64,000 nt of DNA, from contig NZ_CP035042.1 in assembly GCF_009834345.1 (NCBI RefSeq), positions 1,488,001 to 1,552,000 on the forward strand, written 5' to 3'. Below, one piece after another: positions 9,372-18,769 of the stretch. The stretch comes from Billgrantia tianxiuensis (lineage in GTDB: Bacteria; Pseudomonadota; Gammaproteobacteria; Pseudomonadales; Halomonadaceae). Every line of letters starts with the position of its first letter. Position 1 is the first letter of the stretch. The notes under the pieces are model-generated. The model did not search any database. It worked only from the letters and a program-made list of their open reading frames with translations, and was not told the DNA's origin. Made by a program: the position numbers and the translations under genes.

Positions 9372-10348
9372 ATGAGCAGAGATTCGTCGCGGTCGGCGAC
9401 CATCCGGGAAATCGCGCGGCAGGCGGGGGTTTCCATCGCTTCGGTGAGCCGAGCCCTCAACGGCAAGCCGGGACTGAGCGAGGAGTCGCGCGAGCGTATC
9501 CTGGCGATCAGCCGGGAAATGGCGTACCGGCCCAGCGCCGCCGCCCGCCAGTTGATCAGCGGCAAGGCGGCGGTGGTGGGCATCTCGCTGGGGCGCCAGG
9601 ATGTCGAGCTGCATCCTTATTACATCCTGCTTTATCAGCATCTCACCCTGGCCCTTCATGAACAGGGCATGGTGCCGATCTTTTTTTCTCACGACCAGAC
9701 GACGTCGCTGCCCGAACGGGCCGGCGCCGCCATCCTGCTAGGCGAGTTTCCCGGCGATCAGCGGGCCGAACGGCTGGCCGAGTCGGGTGTGCCCTACGTG
9801 CGCATCGGCGAGCCCGGCGAGGGATTCTCGGTGGCGCCAGACGATCGCCACGGCTTTGTCCAGGTGACCCGCTACCTCATCGAGAGCGGACGGCGGCGGA
9901 TCGCCTTCGTCGGCGGCGAGCTGGAGCAGCCCTGCTATCCCCCGCGTCTGGCGGGCTATTGCCAGGCACTGTCCGAGGCTGGCCTGACAGAGCAGCTCTT
10001 CAACCTGCCTCATGACGTCACCTCGGCTTCGCTGACCGCCTATCGATTCTTCGCTCCCAAGCTGGCGAGCTGGGACGCTCCCCCTTCGACGCCCTGGTGT
10101 GCGCCACCGACGAGATCGCCCTGGGCTGCCTGGCGGCCCTGAAGGACCATGGCCTCGCCGTGCCCGAACAGGTGGCCGTGACCGGCTTCGACGACCTGCC
10201 GTTGCTGGCGGCCCGCCTGACCACCCTGCGCCAGGACATCGCCGCCATCGCCACCATGAGCGTGATGCTGCTGGGCGATGCGCTGGCCGGCAAGCCGCCG
10301 CGCCACGTCTCCATGCCGGTGGAGCTGATCCGGCGCGAGACGGGCTAG
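9372..10348 (+). CDS. LacI-family transcriptional regulator (frameshifted here)
   Basis: The N-terminal helix-turn-helix and hinge are complete: ATIREIARQAGVSIASVSRA with the following ALNGKPGLSEESRERI and RPSAAARQL hinge helix. A periplasmic-binding-protein-like sensor domain follows. The frame breaks near 10064 in CTGGCG; one added G gives KLGELGRSPFDALVCATDEI and continues to the normal end (DDLPLLAARLTTLRQD). The repaired product is 325 residues. Its likely targets are the two GTAAACGTTTAC sites upstream of the ThuA gene, and the inducer is probably a sugar handled by the ThuA/Gfo pair. Confidence 0.9.
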
Positions 10349-10493
10349 CGCCATCTGAACGAGGGGTAGCTTGCCGCCTTGGGTGAGTGCCTCGTGCCGC
10401 TGGTTCGAGATGGAAAGCGGGCCGGCATTGCCCGTACTATGAAAACCATTCGGCCTTTCAATGGCCTCGGGCTGTACAAGGAGCTGCGACGAC

Positions 10494-12002
10494 GTGATTA
10501 CCGTCGAACGCAAGGATAGCTTTCATCTCAAAGTCTCCCGCGTGCTGCAGGAAGAGACCTCGCATCGGCTGGACCTGTTCCTGTTCGTGCCGGGTGAGCT
10601 CGGCCTCAACGAGCATGTCATCTCCGAGGATGCCTTCTACTACAGTGCGATCCACGTCAAGCGGACCTATTACAGCGACAAGCACCACCTGCCGCTGGTG
10701 CTCAGCCGGCTGGCCAGTCGCGGCAGGCTGAGTTCCGAGCAGTACCGCCTGAGTCTGAGTCTTTATGCCTACCAATACGTAGTGGCACTCGAGCGGGCGA
10801 CCCAGACCTTGCTCGACACCGCAAGACGCGTGCAGCAGGCCGAGCGTCATGCCGAGCCTGAACGAAGCGAGCCGCAGGCCGAAGAAGGCAACGCGGGGGA
10901 GAGTGACGGCGAGCTGCCGGGGCGGATCGTGGCGGCTGGCCTGGAAGAGCGCCTCGAGGAACTGAGCGAGCTGGCTCAGGGCATCCTGCGCCGTTTGCGG
11001 CGCAATCAACCGAGCGAGGAGAGCCTGCACAAGTACTACGCCAACATCGACAACTATCTCTCGTGGTTCACCGAGCAGCGCCTGCTGGCGCTGGTCGCCC
11101 ACCTGCCGCGTGGTCGAGACTACCGTACCATCCGTGAGCGCCTGCTGGAGATCGGCCAGGCCGAGGCCGCGCACCGCGAGCAGGCCGAATACAACGCCAG
11201 CCGGGTGGTGCGCGATCCCACGCGCATGTCCAACAAGATGCGCCTGTTGAGGCGCCTCATCGAATACCCCGTGACCCTGAAGCAGCAGAACCAGGAGTTG
11301 GGCGGCGCCGAGCAGAAGGCGGTCAAGGGCCTGGCCACCGGCGTGGTGATGATCTTCGTCTCGTGGGGGCTGCTCCAGGCCCGCGACACCGTAGGTAACG
11401 TCACCGCGCTGTTCGTGTTGGCCATGGCGGTGCTTTATGCCATGCGCGAGGTGTTCAAGGACGATCTGCGCAATACGCTATGGCGTTGGCTGCGCAAGGG
11501 GCGGCCCAAGTGGCGCCGGCAGTATGTCGATGCGACCAGCAACAAGCTGGTAGGGCGCCAGCTCGAGTGGTTCGACTACAAGCGCTTTGGCAAGCTCGAT
11601 GAGGAGATCAAGCGTGTGCGCAAGCGCAACGTGGCCCAGCGCGAGGAGGTGGTGCTGCATTACCGTTCGAGTTCACGCCTGTCGCCGACACGTTTTCTCA
11701 GTGGCTACGAGAAGACCCGCGAGACCATTTCGATCGACCTGTCGCTGCTGACCCGGCTCATGGACAAGGGCAGCCATCATGTCTATCGGCTCAAGGATGG
11801 GCAGGTTTCCCGCGAGTCGGTCGAGAAGCGCCATCTGCTCAATCTGGTGATACGTGAGGAGGTGGCCAACGCCGAGCCGATCCTGCAGCGCTGGAAGATC
11901 GTCATGAGCCGGTCACGCATCGTCGATGTGGTCAAGGTGCATCAGGAAGGTGGCAAGCTCGCTGGCGCGGCGGAGGAGCAGACGGAGTCTTCAGCCCCGT
12001 GA
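10494..12002 (+). CDS. Uncharacterised protein with paired central membrane helices
   Basis: A 502-residue protein I cannot assign. The GTG at 10494 is preferred because AAGGAG lies nine bases upstream and the sequence from MITVERKDSFHL onward looks coding, whereas the earlier ATG adds a cysteine-rich unlikely stretch. The first ~280 residues are hydrophilic and partly helical, with an acidic linker (EPQAEEGNAGESDGELPG). A hydrophobic pair follows around residues 285-330 (GVVMIFVSWGLLQ, TALFVLAMAVLYAM). The C-terminal ~170 residues are basic and probably cytoplasmic. No catalytic motif is evident. It is monocistronic between the LacI-family gene and the CBS-BON gene. Confidence 0.75.
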   Translation: MITVERKDSFHLKVSRVLQEETSHRLDLFLFVPGELGLNEHVISEDAFYYSAIHVKRTYYSDKHHLPLVLSRLASRGRLSSEQYRLSLSLYAYQYVVALERATQTLLDTARRVQQAERHAEPERSEPQAEEGNAGESDGELPGRIVAAGLEERLEELSELAQGILRRLRRNQPSEESLHKYYANIDNYLSWFTEQRLLALVAHLPRGRDYRTIRERLLEIGQAEAAHREQAEYNASRVVRDPTRMSNKMRLLRRLIEYPVTLKQQNQELGGAEQKAVKGLATGVVMIFVSWGLLQARDTVGNVTALFVLAMAVLYAMREVFKDDLRNTLWRWLRKGRPKWRRQYVDATSNKLVGRQLEWFDYKRFGKLDEEIKRVRKRNVAQREEVVLHYRSSSRLSPTRFLSGYEKTRETISIDLSLLTRLMDKGSHHVYRLKDGQVSRESVEKRHLLNLVIREEVANAEPILQRWKIVMSRSRIVDVVKVHQEGGKLAGAAEEQTESSAP

Positions 12003-12153
12003 CGTTTTGTGGCGATGGAGTTGTTCCAGGTCAAGTCGACGGCGCGTCCGGTTCGCTACTGTCAATGAAGGAAATTGTGACGCCCGGCGAGGCGGACTAA
12101 ATTTCAAGTAAGTCGACTGTAACCACAATCGCCACTCAACGGAGATGCCGCCC

Positions 12154-12849
12154 ATGAAAGCCGTCGACGTCATGACCACCAAGGTCATTACCGTATCGCC
12201 CGATACCGACGTGCGCGAAATCGCACGCCTCCTGCTCGAAAACAATATCAGTGCGCTGCCCGTGGTGGATGAGAGCAACGAGGTGTTGGGCATCGTCAGC
12301 GAAGGCGATCTGATGCGCCGGATCGAGAGCGGCGCCGAGCACCGCAAGTCATGGTGGCTGAAGTCGATCTTCGCCGGAGCCAACAATGCCAGCGAGTATA
12401 TCAAGACCCATGCGCGCAAGGCTCACGAGATCATGACCCGCAATCCCATCACGATTACTGAGGACGAGCCGCTGCACCGCGTGGCCAAGCTGCTCGAAAA
12501 GCATCACATCAAGCGGGTGCCGGTGGTGCGTGACGACAAGCTGGTGGGGATCGTCAGTCGTGCCAATCTGCTGCGTGGCTTCTCGGCCACCACGCCGGAC
12601 CTGGAGACGCCCGTTACGGCCGATGACCGTGAGATTCGTGATGCGATTCTCAAGGAAGTGGATGAGAACACCGGGGTATGGGTCGATCGCATCAACGTCA
12701 TCGTCACCGAGGGCGCGGTGCAGGTCTGGGGGCTGGTGGAGAGCCAGGAGGAGAAGATGGCGGTTCAGGTCGCTGCCGAGAACACACCCGGGGTCAAGAG
12801 CGTGGAGAACAACCTGGGTATGGTGCCGCGCGGCGTCGGCCATTTTTGA
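12154..12849 (+). CDS. CBS-pair and BON domain protein
   Basis: A 231-residue soluble protein with two CBS domains (about residues 1-60 and 88-145; VMTTKVITVSPDTDVREIA and IMTRNPITITEDEPLHRVA) and a C-terminal BON domain (about 155-225; VIVTEGAVQVWGLVES, NTPGVKSVENNL). CBS pairs bind adenosine nucleotides; BON domains often bind membranes or lipids. Such CBS-BON proteins are common stand-alone stress or signalling proteins with no known reaction. The ATG at 12154 is preferred to the one at 12145 because the GGAG site directly abuts the earlier ATG. Confidence 0.9.
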   Translation: MKAVDVMTTKVITVSPDTDVREIARLLLENNISALPVVDESNEVLGIVSEGDLMRRIESGAEHRKSWWLKSIFAGANNASEYIKTHARKAHEIMTRNPITITEDEPLHRVAKLLEKHHIKRVPVVRDDKLVGIVSRANLLRGFSATTPDLETPVTADDREIRDAILKEVDENTGVWVDRINVIVTEGAVQVWGLVESQEEKMAVQVAAENTPGVKSVENNLGMVPRGVGHF

Positions 12850-12868
12850 TGGATGTGGTGGCAGGCAG

Positions 12869-12900
12869 CAGGGCGGCCAGCGGGCCGCCCTGTTCGTTTC
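12869..12900 (+). terminator. Rho-independent terminator after CBS-BON gene
   Basis: A perfect 10-bp stem CAGGGCGGCC / GGCCGCCCTG with a four-base loop begins 19 bases after the stop codon and is followed by TTCGTTTC. It could also serve the convergent aminotransferase gene. Confidence 0.75.
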
Positions 12901-12924
12901 TGCTCGCACCTGCCGGAAGGAAGG

Positions 12925-14049
12925 TCAGGCGAGCTGCTTTAGCGCGGTTTCCAGATGGGTCAGGCTGCGTTCGCGGTTATGCAACTTGTCGAGGCCGAAC
13001 AGGCCGATACGGAACGCCTGGTAGTCGGCACCTTCATCGCACATCAGCGGCACGCCGCCGGCGACCTGGAGTCCGGCGGCGGCGAACTTGGCCACGATGC
13101 CGGGATCTTCGGTATAGCAGACCACCACGCCGGGAGCCTCGAAGCCGGGCGCCGCCACGCTGCGGTAGCCGTAGCGGGCCAGTAGCTCGCGCACCCCCTG
13201 GCCCAGCGCCCACTGCTCCTCGCAAACACGCTCGAAGCCGTACTCGGCGGTCTCGTGCATGATGTCGCGCAGCCGGGCCAGGCCGTCGGTGGGCATGGTG
13301 GCGTGATAGGCATGACCGCCGTTCTCGTAGGTCTCCATGATCGAGAGCCATTTGCGCAAATCGCAGGCAAAGCTGGTGCTGACGGTCTGCTCGATGCGCT
13401 TGCGGGCCGCTTCGGAGAGCATCACCATGCCGCAGCAGGGGAGTCCGCTCCAGCCTTTTTGTGGCGCGCTGACGAGGACGTCGATACCCAGCTCGACCAT
13501 ATCCACCCACAGTGTGCCCGAGGCGATGCAATCGAGCACGAACAGGCCGCCGACGTCATGTACTGCCGCCGCGACCCGCTTCAGGTAATCGTCGGGCAAC
13601 AGCAGGCCGGCGGAGGTCTCGACATGGGGCGCGAATACTACCCCTGGCCGTTCTTCGCGGATGGTGCGCTCGACTTCCTCGATGGGAGCCGGAGCGAAAG
13701 GGGAGTGCGGATCCTGCGGGTCCAGACGGCGCGCCTTGAGCACCGTGGTCGAGGCGGCAATGGCACCCATTTCCAGGATTTGCGACCAACGATAGCTGAA
13801 TTGGCCGTTGCGGATGACCAGGCAGTGTTGGTTGGTGGCGAACTGGCGGGCCACGGCTTCCATGCCGAAGGTGCCGCTGCCGGGCACGATCACGGCACTG
13901 CGCGCCCGGTAGACCCTCTTGAGAGTCGCCGAGACGTCACGCATCACACCCTGGAAGCGCTGGGACATGTGGTTGAGCGAGCGGTCGGTATAGACCACCG
14001 AATACTCGAGCAGGCCATCGGGGTCGACGTCGGGCAACAGGCCGGGCAT
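12925..14049 (-). CDS. Class V PLP-dependent aminotransferase (AGXT/serine-glyoxylate type)
   Basis: A 374-residue fold-type I PLP enzyme of the alanine/serine-glyoxylate aminotransferase class. Seen: VPGSGTFGMEAVARQF for cofactor phosphate binding, a short DCIASG stretch contributing the ring-binding Asp, and the lysine motif SAPQKGWSGLPCCGMV carrying the Schiff-base Lys. The N-terminus (YSVVYTDRSLNHMSQRF) fits the family. Substrates cannot be told; a glyoxylate or aminophosphonate role is possible. It appears to be a single gene with its own promoter in the 206-base spacer before the methyltransferase. Confidence 0.88.
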   Translation of the reverse strand: MPGLLPDVDPDGLLEYSVVYTDRSLNHMSQRFQGVMRDVSATLKRVYRARSAVIVPGSGTFGMEAVARQFATNQHCLVIRNGQFSYRWSQILEMGAIAASTTVLKARRLDPQDPHSPFAPAPIEEVERTIREERPGVVFAPHVETSAGLLLPDDYLKRVAAAVHDVGGLFVLDCIASGTLWVDMVELGIDVLVSAPQKGWSGLPCCGMVMLSEAARKRIEQTVSTSFACDLRKWLSIMETYENGGHAYHATMPTDGLARLRDIMHETAEYGFERVCEEQWALGQGVRELLARYGYRSVAAPGFEAPGVVVCYTEDPGIVAKFAAAGLQVAGGVPLMCDEGADYQAFRIGLFGLDKLHNRERSLTHLETALKQLA

Positions 14050-14255
14050 AGGTTTCTCCCTTCGGTGCGTAGCTGTGTCTTCGAGCTAGTGTCTTCGAAG
14101 CGATGAGGATATGACCTTTCCCGGCCATGGGCCAGTGCAGGGGAGGGGGTGAATACAGGAAACTTAGGCCGCCGGGCCGCACCATGCCGCGGTTGGTGCG
14201 ACCCGAGGTGGCCGACACTGCGAATCGATAGCTCGCGATGTCGGTGCGAATGGGA

Positions 14256-14858
14256 TCACTTGTGGCAGAAATAGACTCTGGCTGGCGGAATGTTGATCGG
14301 CTCGAAGGTACTCTCCACTCGAGTAAAGGTCTGGCGCAGGTCGGACGACACCTTGGGCGAGAACTGATAGATCAGCATCGCTCCCTCCGGCCCCAAGGCT
14401 TCATGGCTACCCTTGAGGATGCGCTCGCGGATCTCTGCGGGCATGGTGCTGAAGGGCAGACCGGCCACCACGTAATCGGCAGCGGGCAGGCCCAGTCGCT
14501 CCAGCTCGGCCAGGATCGTTTCGGCCGAGCCGGCGATCACCTTGAGACGCGGATCGGACAGGGAACGGTTGAGGAAGTCGACGAAGTCATCGTTGGTTTC
14601 GATCACCACGAGCGTGGCGTCGGGATGCAAGCGGCTGAGGATCTCTCGGGTAATGGTGCCGACTCCGGGGCCGTACTCGACGACGACCCGTGCCCGCTCC
14701 CAGTCGACCGGTTCCAGCAGGCGGCGTACCAGGAAGGACGAGCTGGGGATGATCGAGCCCAGCATGCGTGGATGCTTGAAGAAGTTACGGGCGAACAGCG
14801 TCAGCTGGGCTCGTCGCTCGGGGCCTGCCAAGACCGAGGGTCGCTCTTGAACCGCCAT
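14256..14858 (-). CDS. SAM-dependent methyltransferase (phospholipid N-methyltransferase-like)
   Basis: A 200-residue class I methyltransferase resembling the PmtA / rRNA dimethylase-like group. Seen: VVVEYGPGVGTITREIL (SAM motif I, about residue 60), VVIETNDDFVDFL (motif II acidic residue) and VVAGLPFSTMP (motif IV). This arrangement resembles Rhodobacter/Agrobacterium phosphatidylethanolamine N-methyltransferases, but function is not proven. The ATG at 14858 is chosen because AAGGAGG is eight bases upstream; the next in-frame ATG lies only two bases from it. The start faces the polyamine-type transporter across about 280 bases. Confidence 0.8.
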   Translation of the reverse strand: MAVQERPSVLAGPERRAQLTLFARNFFKHPRMLGSIIPSSSFLVRRLLEPVDWERARVVVEYGPGVGTITREILSRLHPDATLVVIETNDDFVDFLNRSLSDPRLKVIAGSAETILAELERLGLPAADYVVAGLPFSTMPAEIRERILKGSHEALGPEGAMLIYQFSPKVSSDLRQTFTRVESTFEPINIPPARVYFCHK

Positions 14859-15138
14859 GGGCATTCCTCCTTCAGTATTTGCTGAATATGCCTCCACTCT
14901 AGGCCAGCCTGCGCCGGCGTGAAAGGTTGGGGTGCTTCGTGGCGGTGCGCCACCTCGTTAGCCTGGGCGTGAACGGTTGGCTACGACACGCTTGCGTTGA
15001 ATTACAGCAGAAGAGGAGTGTGTAATATACTTGACGTGCTGCGGGGCGATTTTTCGCTTGAAAATGGAGAAATTTTGAGCGAATGTCATAAATTATTGAC
15101 GCGCTGATCGCACATCCATCGTGCCGCCGGGTGAAACA

Positions 15139-16260
15139 ATGCCTCATAACAATACCAGCGATTCGAACGACCACCCATCACCAGCCTTGATTACCTTCGA
15201 AGGGGTACAGAAGACCTACGATGGCGAAAATCTGGTCGTCAAGGACCTCAACCTGACGATCCGCCAAGGTGAGTTCGTCACCCTGCTTGGCCCGTCCGGG
15301 TCCGGCAAGACCACCTGCCTGATGATGCTCGCGGGCTTCGAAGTACCTACCAGCGGCGATATCTTCCTGCGCGAGCAGCGACTCAACAGCGTACCGCCCC
15401 ACAAGCGCAACTTCGGCATGGTCTTCCAGAACTATGCGCTGTTTCCGCACATGACGGTAGAAGAGAACATCCGCTACCCGCTCAAGACGCGCAAGATGCC
15501 GGCCGCCGAGGCCGATCGCAAGGTGGCGCGCATCCTCGACATGATCCAACTGCGCGACTTCGCCAAGCGCCGGCCGACCCAGCTCTCCGGCGGGCAGCAG
15601 CAACGGGTGGCACTGGCTCGTTCACTGGTATTCGAGCCTCAGTTGGTGCTGATGGACGAGCCGCTGGGGGCACTGGACAAGCAGCTGCGCGAGCAGATGC
15701 AGCTGGAGATCAAGCATATTCACGACCAGCTCGGGCTCACCGTGGTCTTCGTCACTCACGATCAGAGCGAAGCCTTAACGATGTCGGACCGGGTGGCGGT
15801 GTTCAACGACGGTGTCATCCAGCAGATCGATACGCCCAGCAACCTCTACGAACACCCCGCCAATGCCTTCGTCGCCCAGTTCATCGGCGAGAACAACACG
15901 CTGACAGGACGCATCGAGTCGGTGGAAGGACAGCAGTGCCGGGCCCGCTTCGGCGATGGCTTCATCACCGGAGCGCTGATCGGGCCCGGTCTGGCCGTGG
16001 GCGATGCCACCCGGCTGTCGATTCGTCCCGAGCGAGTCAAGCTCAACGGCTCCGCTCGGCAGCTGCCTAACCGGCTTCAGGCTCGCGTACGTGAATTCAT
16101 CTATCTGGGAGATCACCTACGGGTGCGCTGCGAGCTGGCTGGCAACGACGAGTTCATGGCTCGTGTTCCCGTGGATGACTTCGAGACCGGCATGCAGCCG
16201 GGAGACATGGTAGAGCTGGGCTGGCGCGACGAGGACGTACGCGCGCTCAACGCCTCCTGA
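15139..16260 (+). CDS. Polyamine-type ABC transporter ATP-binding protein
   Basis: A 373-residue ATPase of the PotA/PotG class that powers import. Seen: Walker A GPSGSGKTT at about residues 51-59, the signature LSGGQQQRVALARSL, Walker B LVLMDEPLGALD and the switch His in FVTHDQSEALTMSDR. A TOBE-type C-terminal domain ends in VELGWRDEDVRALNA. It is the first gene of an operon with a periplasmic binding protein and two permeases, the usual spermidine/putrescine arrangement. The 280-base region upstream is AT-rich relative to its neighbours and probably carries the promoter, but I could not fix one. Confidence 0.92.
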   Translation: MPHNNTSDSNDHPSPALITFEGVQKTYDGENLVVKDLNLTIRQGEFVTLLGPSGSGKTTCLMMLAGFEVPTSGDIFLREQRLNSVPPHKRNFGMVFQNYALFPHMTVEENIRYPLKTRKMPAAEADRKVARILDMIQLRDFAKRRPTQLSGGQQQRVALARSLVFEPQLVLMDEPLGALDKQLREQMQLEIKHIHDQLGLTVVFVTHDQSEALTMSDRVAVFNDGVIQQIDTPSNLYEHPANAFVAQFIGENNTLTGRIESVEGQQCRARFGDGFITGALIGPGLAVGDATRLSIRPERVKLNGSARQLPNRLQARVREFIYLGDHLRVRCELAGNDEFMARVPVDDFETGMQPGDMVELGWRDEDVRALNAS

Positions 16261-16342
16261 ATTCGGGTACCAGCCCGCAGGGACGCAACGCTTCGGTCAT
16301 ATCACATCAATAACAAGGCCCATCAGGCCGGGAGATAGAAAA

Positions 16343-17404
16343 ATGACGCACAACCGCTTCCCGCTGTCCCGCATCAGCCGTGGCATCGCCCTCGGCAGCC
16401 TGGTCACCCTCGGCCTGGCGGTATCCGCCAACGCCCAGGCGTTGACCGTCATCTCGTTCGGCGGCGCCTCGGGCCAAGCCATGGAGAAGGCCTACTATGG
16501 CCCCTTTGCCGAAGAGACCGGTATCAGCCTGACCCCGGGCGACTACAATGGCGAGCTGTCGCGCATTCGCGCCATGGTGGAAACCGGCAACGTCAGTTGG
16601 GACGTGGTGGAAATGGAGTCCCCCGAGCTGGTGCGCGGCTGCTTCGAAGGCCTGTTCGAGCCCATCGACTGGCAGCGCCTCGGCCTGGGCGGCGAACTGA
16701 TCGATGCGGCCTTCGATGAGTGCGGCGTGGGTACCTTCGTGTGGTCGACGGTGCTGGCCTATGACGCCGATGCACTGAGTAGCGCGCCGACCTCCTGGGC
16801 CGACTTCTGGGACGTCGAGCAGTTCCCGGGCACACGCGGGCTGCGTCGCGGCGCCAAGTACACCCTGGAATTCGCGCTGATGGCCGACGGCGTCGCCGCC
16901 AGCGAGGTGTATGACGTGCTACGCACGCCGGAGGGTGTCGATCGCGCCTTCGCCAAGCTCGACGAGATCAAGGACCACATTCAGTGGTGGGAGGCGGGCG
17001 CCCAGCCGCCCCAGTGGCTGGTCTCCGGTGACGTGGCGATGACCTCTGCCTACAACGGCCGTATCGCCGCCGCCCAAGAGGAGGGCAGCAACCTCGAGAT
17101 CGTCTGGAACGAGAGCATCTACGACCTCGACTACTGGGCCATCGTGGCCGGTAGCGAGCATGTCGATGAAGCCTACGACTTCATCCAGTTTGCCAGTCAG
17201 CCCGAGAATCAGGCGGTCTATTCCAGCGAGATCCCCTACGGCCCCGTGCACCCGGCGGCCATCGACCAACTGGACGATGCCCAGGCCCGGCGCATGCCGA
17301 CCCACGAGGAGAACATGACTGGAGCACTCGCCATCGACACCGGCTTCTGGGTCGATCATGGCGAAGAACTCGAGCAGCGCTTCAGCGCCTGGGCGGCGCG
17401 CTAA
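16343..17404 (+). CDS. Polyamine-type ABC transporter substrate-binding protein
   Basis: A 353-residue periplasmic binding protein. The signal peptide (ISRGIALGSLVTLGLAVSA, then NAQA) is cleaved at about residue 33. The mature part starts LTVISFGGASGQAMEKAYYG and belongs to the PotD/PotF-like cluster, with TPGDYNGELSRIRAM and WVDHGEELEQRFSAW at the end. It lies 82 bases after the ATPase gene. Substrate could be putrescine, spermidine, or another amine or amino-acid-like compound; the downstream amine oxidase gene supports an amine. Confidence 0.9.
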   Translation: MTHNRFPLSRISRGIALGSLVTLGLAVSANAQALTVISFGGASGQAMEKAYYGPFAEETGISLTPGDYNGELSRIRAMVETGNVSWDVVEMESPELVRGCFEGLFEPIDWQRLGLGGELIDAAFDECGVGTFVWSTVLAYDADALSSAPTSWADFWDVEQFPGTRGLRRGAKYTLEFALMADGVAASEVYDVLRTPEGVDRAFAKLDEIKDHIQWWEAGAQPPQWLVSGDVAMTSAYNGRIAAAQEEGSNLEIVWNESIYDLDYWAIVAGSEHVDEAYDFIQFASQPENQAVYSSEIPYGPVHPAAIDQLDDAQARRMPTHEENMTGALAIDTGFWVDHGEELEQRFSAWAAR

Positions 17405-17488
17405 GGAAGGGGAGGCAGCGGTCCTGGCCGCTGCCATGCTGAGTTCGTCGGCGGCCCCGGCGCAGGCCGGGGCCGCGACGCGAGATTC

Positions 17489-18766
17489 ATGGGGAAGGCG
17501 ATGTCCGCGAACCTGACGGCAACCCTATCGTCGGCGAGGCCCGGAGGTAATCTCAAGGCGCAGCTACGTCGTGCCGAGCGCTTGCGCAAGCTCAAGGCCA
17601 TCGGCCTGGTGGCGCCGTTGGCGCTGTTCCTGTTGGTGGTGTTCGTCGTGCCCATCGGCAGCATGCTGTGGCGTAGCGTCGACAACACCGAGCTGGATTC
17701 GGTGATGCCGATCACTGCAGAAGGGCTCAGGCAGTGGGACGGTACCGGCTTGCCGGACAACGCCACCCTGGCGGCTTTCGCCGCTGAACTGCGCGACTCC
17801 CGCCAGGGCGGCGGGCTGGGGCGCATCGGGCGACGCTTGAACTACGAGGATACGAGCTATCGCAGCCTGCTGATGACGACCCTGCGTGGCCTGCCGGCTG
17901 CCGGAGCGGTCGAGGCGGATGCCGATTGGCGCACGATCCTGACCGAAATCGACCCCGCCTGGGGCGAGACCGAAACCTGGCTTGGTATCCAGCGCGCCGC
18001 GCCCACCACGACCGATCGCTACCTGCTGGCTTCGCTGGATCTCGAACGTGGCGCAGAGGGCGAGCTGCAGCGTGTCGCCGAGCGCGAGCGTATCTACATG
18101 GCGGTATTCCAGCGCACCCTGGTCATTGCCGGCGGGGTGACGCTGATCTGCCTGGCGCTGGGATTCCCGCTGGCCTATCTGCTGGCCACGCTGCCGGCCA
18201 AGACCAGCAACCTGCTCATGATCCTGGTGCTGCTGCCGTTCTGGACCTCGTTGCTGGTGCGCACCGCGGCCTGGATCATCCTGCTCCAGTCCAATGGACT
18301 GGTGAACCAGAGCCTGATCGTCACCGGGCTGATCGAATCGCCGCTGCAGCTGGTGTTCAACCGAATCGGGGTCTTCTTCGCCATGGTGCACATCCTGCTG
18401 CCGTTCATGGTGCTGCCGCTGTACAGCGTGATGAAGGGGATCTCGCCGAGCTATCAGCGTGCCGCGGTATCGCTCGGCGCCCACCCCTTCGCCGCCTTCT
18501 GGCAGGTCTACGTGCCGCAGACCATTTCCGGCGTGGCGGCGGGCACCATCCTGGTCTTCATCATGGCGCTCGGCTATTACATCACGCCAGCGCTGGTGGG
18601 TGGCCCGGCCGACCAGATGGTCAGCTACTACGTGGCCTACTACACCAACACCACCAACAACTGGGGCATGGCCGCGGCCCTGGGTAGCCTGCTGCTGGTG
18701 GTCACGCTGCTGCTCTATCTGGTTTACCACCGCCTGGTGAACCGCAAGCAACTGATCAGGAGCTGA
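17489..18766 (+). CDS. ABC transporter permease (PotB-like) with a large insert
   Basis: A 425-residue inner-membrane permease, clearly longer than the usual ~290 residues of PotB. The first helix (IGLVAPLALFLLVVFVVPIG, about residues 37-56) is followed by a ~140-residue hydrophilic segment before the remaining five helices. The cytoplasmic EAA-type loop is seen in YQRAAVSLGAHPFAAFWQV. The insert presumably lies outside the membrane on the periplasmic side, where it could contact the binding protein. The ATG at 17501 is an alternative start. The next permease gene follows after three bases. Confidence 0.9.
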   Translation: MGKAMSANLTATLSSARPGGNLKAQLRRAERLRKLKAIGLVAPLALFLLVVFVVPIGSMLWRSVDNTELDSVMPITAEGLRQWDGTGLPDNATLAAFAAELRDSRQGGGLGRIGRRLNYEDTSYRSLLMTTLRGLPAAGAVEADADWRTILTEIDPAWGETETWLGIQRAAPTTTDRYLLASLDLERGAEGELQRVAERERIYMAVFQRTLVIAGGVTLICLALGFPLAYLLATLPAKTSNLLMILVLLPFWTSLLVRTAAWIILLQSNGLVNQSLIVTGLIESPLQLVFNRIGVFFAMVHILLPFMVLPLYSVMKGISPSYQRAAVSLGAHPFAAFWQVYVPQTISGVAAGTILVFIMALGYYITPALVGGPADQMVSYYVAYYTNTTNNWGMAAALGSLLLVVTLLLYLVYHRLVNRKQLIRS

Positions 18767-18769
18767 GCC

